Part shown: positions 59,450 through 64,000 of the stretch, piece by piece
Layout: each line of letters starts with the position of its first letter
Position numbering within the stretch: the stretch's first letter is position 1
Assembly (NCBI RefSeq): GCF_964340395.1
Contig: NC_135570.1
Location: 4,346,822 to 4,410,821, forward strand
DNA length: 64,000 nt
Origin: Glandiceps talaboti
Taxonomy: Eukaryota > Hemichordata > Enteropneusta > Spengelidae
Direction of reading: 5' to 3'
Notes under the pieces: model-generated
The model's database searches: none
What the model saw: the letters and a program-made list of their open reading frames with translations, nothing else
What the model was told of the DNA's origin: nothing
Translations under genes and position numbers: made by a program

Positions 59450-59808
59450 TTACCCAGACTTTCTCTGGCCCCAGAGTCTATGGCAATACAATATCAGTAA
59501 CGGTAACAAGATGGCTGCACAGACAGGATGACCCCCACATGACCTCTATAGTAACGTCACATGATGGCAACTCTTTTAAAATATTCTGGTTAATCTTCTA
59601 ACAGACTATTTTCAAAAACTTTATACCATAATTTTCATGAAATTGATGAAAATGAAAGATTAGGAATCATATTCATCCAATCAGAAAATGAATGCATCCA
59701 GTGTCAGTCACCATCTTTATGTTCAAATCACTGATATACTAAAGCTCCAAACTCTGGGGCCAGGGGGTGGGTGGAAGTGAGAGCCCTCAGTGGCAGAGTT
59801 TGGGTAAT
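59450..59808. mobile_element. TIR element, ~360 bp
   Basis: TTACCCAGACT...CTGGCCCCAGAGT on the left is mirrored by ACTCTGGGGCCAG...AGTTTGGGTAA on the right. Confidence 0.5.
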
Positions 59809-59809
59809 C

Positions 59810-61050
59810 GACACTAGCATGGTGTGAAAGTGATTTTGATTGGTATGGCAGGGTACAGCATTGCCAGTACAGTGCATTGATAACTGCATTTGGTGATATT
59901 TAAAGGACTACAAACCAGACATCAGTGTTCAAAATACAAAATAACAGAGAGGTTTAGATACATTAGAATGTGTACACGTACGGAAGCAGTATTGTGCAGG
60001 TGTTCACATGACAACGCATACAAAGTTGTGTTTAGTTATGCGTTCAGAAACGCAAACGTGAAAGACAGTGGAATGTGCACGGGAGCATTGGCATCTTCTG
60101 TCCAGAAGGCCACTCACATGACTATGTTTTCTAAACATGTTAGTATTTTTGCCATTTTTCCCGCAACTACCATATGAAAAATTGAACAATTAGTTTAGTT
60201 ATGCTTCCTAACTTTGATATAAAAATATGACATTTAATTGAAGAAAAATTACAAATCTACAATTACGTGTAGACAGCCATTTTGACATACACCATGTAGC
60301 ATCGTCTGATACAGAACATGTGGGTTGAATCAAATCGTGTGACTATGACACTACGAGTATAGAACACACATAAATACATGCATCTAAACCTTTCTAATAC
60401 TGAAGTGCCTCTGGCAAATCAACAAAAAGACAAAACTATAAATGCCCAAAGGAACTGTAAATTTTGGCAAAGAGTTTCAGATACTTCTGTTTTGTAATAT
60501 AACTTATTTGAGTGTTTCTCCGAGATAAAGCAGTTGTAATCACAGAGTATAGCCTAAACACTTACTCAGATAACATTTTGAAATGAAAATAATTTGAGAC
60601 TAAGTTGGAAACGTTCCTCCATGACTGAATAAGTATTATGATGTTTCAGGTCAAAGGTCATGGTATAATTTGACTAGGATGTATCAAAACAAGTTATGAA
60701 AGGGCCAATAATTTCCTTAAAAGTGACAACTTGCAGACCTCAACATCGAGAAAATAAAATAGAAAACAACACACCTCAATAAATAGTTTTAATATTTCCA
60801 ATGATTTTAATCCCTTCTGCAATAATTAATCAAATGTGTACTGGCTCAATGCATTTAATACTGTGTTTATTTTCATGAAGGAACAAACATTATATATTTT
60901 TTATTTAAATAGTATCGCACCCCAGGTGACTACTACAGTTCATTGAACTCTGCATTGTATCACAAAGATAATCTATTTCTTCAGCACTATGTCAGATATG
61001 GAGATATAAATAGCTGATGATACATAAAAGTGTTATTTAGTGTGGCTTAA
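59810..61050. other. intergenic, no gene seen
   Basis: AT-rich. The open frame around 59890-60177 has no domain or splice context. Confidence 0.35.
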
Positions 61051-61053
61051 AAT

Positions 61054-61387
61054 AGGAAGACCATTGCAGGACATACTGGCATTGTGAGTTCTGGAGAGCC
61101 ATTTCATAATTTGATAAATCATGTGCGATTACCAAGAAACAGATTTGAAACTTGTTGCTAATTCATTGTTCAGTAGAAGTCGTTGCCATGGAAACACACT
61201 GTCTCATAAGAGTGTGTACTATACACATGCATATGTAATAGCACAGCAGATATGTTCATGAGCATTTTATTTCAAGGCAATCAGCACTTCAGCGATAGTG
61301 TGCAATGTAGGTGACATAAAATCATGAACTGACTCTACAGAACTGAAAGTTTACAATAATGTCTTCATTTCCTGTAATGGTGTTCCA
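61054..61387. mobile_element. MITE, GGAACACC-TIR family, longest copy
   Basis: The left end AGGAAGACCATTGCAGGACA and right end TTCCTGTAATGGTGTTCCA are imperfect inverted repeats. Pairing continues inward for ~40 bp with gaps (GAGTTCTGGAGAG / CTCTACAGAACTG). Confidence 0.6.
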
Positions 61388-61389
61388 TT

Positions 61390-62261
61390 TTTGTTTCGGT
61401 AATGAATAATATCTCTACATGCCAATTTGACACTGCCCACCCCATCCCCCACCCCACCCCCACCCCCACACCCATGACATGAACACGATGAAGAAGTACT
61501 GATAAATGTGAATGAGTATAAGGAACCATAAAATATATTAATCAAAGTAAATTCATCGAAAAGCATGCAAATTCAAACCAATCATGTACTCATTTGCTGT
61601 AGACACCATAAAATCAGAACACTGTGCCAAAAATGGAGTGATAAAGACAGAAAATATTGGCTTTGAAAACAAGTAATCAAATCATATAAAATGAAGGTAT
61701 AGTTATTTATAATAAATACCAGACAAACAAAGAACAAGACAGTTTATTTCAACTAAAATAAATGTTAATATTGCACAGAACCTCAGACGACCAATTGTTT
61801 GGTGGTCTGAGACAGAACAGAACGTTACAGAATCCATAATCTGTGCTTACTCTCAAGAGATTAAGAGTTGGAGCTTTTATACTACCAATCACCCATTACA
61901 GAAAAAAAAGAGCTCTTTTATTGCAATGTACAACTTGTTTGCATTTGAATTTCTTTATACAGAAACAAACATTGAAATATACAATATGAATTCTAAACCA
62001 ATCTCATTAAAACTGTACACAACATGTTAATATGGCAGTGACGCTTTCTGCTCAGTCGTTCTCACGCTGCACTCAATAAGAAAAACCTACTATTTTATAC
62101 AAGTTAAAAGATTTTCTTTATACAACTTCTAGATTTAGTATTATCTTTGTGCATGCATAACCATCATTAATATCAAAGTTACCACCCCTAAAAAATAGAA
62201 TGATCCATTGTTTGCTCCGTTTTAAACACCTGTATTTTGAGTCTGTAGGGGTGGTCAGCAT
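61390..62261. other. 3' flank of the next gene / intergenic
   Basis: CA-rich CACCCCCACCCC tract at 61440-61470. A palindromic CTCAGACGACC...GGTGGTCTGAG is at ~61792-61815. Minus-strand AATAAA candidates occur (forward TTTATT at ~61743). No gene was seen. Confidence 0.4.
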
Positions 62262-62462
62262 TCAGACAGGTCTGCTGTTATAAATAGCTTGCCTGTAACT
62301 GTACCTGTCTGAGAGACTCCTTTGCACTGACGACGCAGCCCTGTCTCCTTCTGTGTTTGTACCGACAGTTGTAGCTGACCTTTGAACTGCGACCTGGTGA
62401 GAGTGGGGTGGTGGAGCGGGCGACGAGTCTAGGAGATAAACGTATGTTCTATACCGTGATAC
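62262..62462 (-). CDS. Terminal exon of an unidentified gene (partial)
   Basis: A strong acceptor on the minus strand, TTTCCATTTCAG|GTATCA, opens a phase-0 exon of 67 codons ending TGA at 62264-62262. The residues are polar and probably disordered: VSRYRTYVYLLDSSPAPPP, then Ser/Arg-rich text ending SYRQAIYNSRPV. Codon use and the clean acceptor favour a real exon, coding the cytosolic or disordered C-terminus of some protein. I do not recognise it, and I found no convincing second exon before the window ends. Confidence 0.55.
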   Translation of the reverse strand, partial: VSRYRTYVYLLDSSPAPPPHSHQVAVQRSATTVGTNTEGDRAASSVQRSLSDRYSYRQAIYNSRPV

Positions 62463-62748
62463 CTGAAATGGAAAAACACTAAGATGAAACATATTCTGCA
62501 ATAAAAGTGTGTAACATCAAAATTCTGTGTTAAAACATACAGTTAAAATATAAATGAGTATTACAACAAATTTATGACTTTTTTGATAATCTGTTTTTGA
62601 CAGAGGTATCAAACATTGCCAAATATCAGATTATGACAACATTCTTTAACCTTGTCAGTCACAGCCAGCATTTGTAATATAGTATTTCTAAAGGCTGTGA
62701 CATTATGATATTTGATAAATTTGCTAACATATTTTAAACCAACATTAA

Positions 62749-62930
62749 GCCTGTCCATACTACAAAATCTGATCCGGATCCACTTCAATTTACCTGTCCA
62801 TACTTGTGGTTCTTTCATATCTAATTTGAATTAACTGATCCGGATCAAAGCCTACTCTGGGTGGTGGGTTCGATCTAGATCAAAGTAATTCGAATCAGAT
62901 TGCAATCAGTTAGGCTTGGTATGGACAGGC
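62749..62930. mobile_element. TIR element, GCCTGTCCATAC ends, 182 bp
   Basis: GCCTGTCCATAC (62749-62760) and GTATGGACAGGC (62919-62930) are perfect inverted repeats. The interior has CTGATCCGGATC twice and a GATCTAGATC palindrome. Confidence 0.65.
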
Positions 62931-63063
62931 ACATACACAAGTGAATTAGTTCGATAATAAGCACTCAAAATCGAAGCTGGTACATGTGTGGACAAGTTCG
63001 CTCATGTATTAAATTCAAATCGAATCCATCTTTCATTATTTTTTAGTGTAGATGGAAAGTACG

Positions 63064-63430
63064 ATGTTCGTTTCTTGAGCTTGTGCGACATTGTGTGATC
63101 ATCCCTAAGATAGACACATACTAAAACAATTTTTGCAACATGTAGATATACGCTATTGAACGGACATTGGTTTAATTATGCACACAGTAGGGTAGCATTT
63201 CTGATGACTTCCATGAGCCACAGATCTTGGAGGGAAACCTCCAATTCCAAGATCCATGCATGATCTTTCAGTGTACATTTTCAGACTTCCAATATTCACA
63301 CTAACTTGATTACACAGGGTGACTATATCTGCACAACAAGCACTGCATCATCCACTTGTGAAATCTACAACCGTTTAGATCAATAGTTTTAGTTTGTGTC
63401 TATCTTAGTCAGCTGAAACCTTGACTGTCA
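63064..63430. repeat. solo MITE end, then dispersed repeat
   Basis: 63064-63105 matches the right terminus of the 24382-24819 element (TTGAGCTTGTGCGACATTGT). 63150-63430 matches 16880-17150. A hairpin ATCTTGGA...TTCCAAGAT lies at ~63219-63254. Confidence 0.55.
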
Positions 63431-63754
63431 ATGTTTTATCATTTTCCTGGTTGGTGATGAAAGTAGCCCTTTTTTCACACTGATAGTCTTCCCCTTTACA
63501 GGAATTACTGACTCTACGAGTTTATAGTTTGTATGAAAAACTACACATATTATACCATGCATGAGCCAGGTTCAACAAAAAATATGGAATATATACCCTG
63601 GTCATTCTACTTCATGACAACATGCGTCTATGTAACAACAACGCGTGTCTACATCACTGGTTTTGCTGTGTTTGAAATATGAATCAAAATGCTCAAAAAT
63701 TGCCATTATTTTCCCTGATTCTTTTTATATTACTGGCGATGGTATAATTAAATA

Positions 63755-63895
63755 ATTCCCCAATATTTTTCTTCATTCAGCTGGAAAATACTCGTGACCT
63801 AAGGGTTGACTCGATGACAAGTCTTGCGACTCATAGTAACAAGGGCCCCTTAGGTTACTGGTATCTTCCTTAACAAAATATTGGTGAATAATATC
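63755..63895. repeat. possible small TIR element
   Basis: AATTCCCCAATATTTTT near the left is roughly mirrored by AAAATATTGGTGAATAAT near the right. Weak, ~140 bp. Confidence 0.3.
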
Positions 63896-64000
63896 TATTA
63901 TTCTACATATTACAGTATAATCATCATCTACTGAAAGCAGACACTGTATGGTGTTAGCCTGTCAACTTGCCAAATAATCCGCTTTGATCATTAAATGCAT

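Overview
The window is eukaryotic, nuclear and animal. It has split genes with GT-AG introns, AT-rich intergenic DNA, abundant microsatellites, large minisatellites and many small inverted-repeat transposons. No operons, rRNA or prokaryotic signals are present. The gene content (a proteinase-K-like S8 protease, an HHxxxDG acyltransferase, a CUB-domain membrane protein) and the repeat style suggest a non-vertebrate marine metazoan such as a hemichordate, cephalochordate or lophotrochozoan. I cannot name the species from sequence alone.

Layout. (1) 1-809: the 3' end of a plus-strand gene whose last exon encodes one transmembrane helix and a short basic/acidic tail. (2) 810-6650: gene-free, with MITE and other repeat fragments. 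(3) 6657-8591: a damaged partial copy of the acyltransferase locus, keeping only codons 1-70 and the 5' flank. (4) 9198-15240: transposon-rich DNA with hAT-like elements, a Helentron/pearl-like element and a broken C2HC-type ORF split by a hAT-like insertion. (5) 16225-22697: the intact acyltransferase gene (minus strand, one coding exon, 492 aa), with a 2.2-kb array of a 31-bp repeat upstream. (6) 22.9-26.1 kb: clustered foldback/MITE elements. (7) 26.1-38.4 kb: a complete plus-strand gene for a secreted subtilase. I assembled 18 coding exons, 1224 nt, 407 aa; every splice phase agrees and Asp/His/Asn/Ser are all present. (8) 38.4-44.1 kb: intergenic, with a 1.3-kb array of a 23-bp repeat. 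(9) 44101-53702: a complete minus-strand gene for a type II membrane protein with three CUB domains (8 exons, 1398 nt, 465 aa). Its first intron is largely a 47-bp minisatellite that duplicates its own 3' splice site. (10) 53.7-62.2 kb: gene-free, with many TIR elements, a tRNA-derived SINE nested in a foldback element, and short tandem arrays. (11) 62262-62462: the terminal exon of an unidentified minus-strand gene, followed by repeats to the end.

The genes look unrelated and do not form a pathway. The most unusual material is structural: the minisatellite built from a splice acceptor, the segmental duplication with array expansion and gene decay, two genes whose introns carry the same minisatellite family, and array variants that match the two products of CpG deamination.
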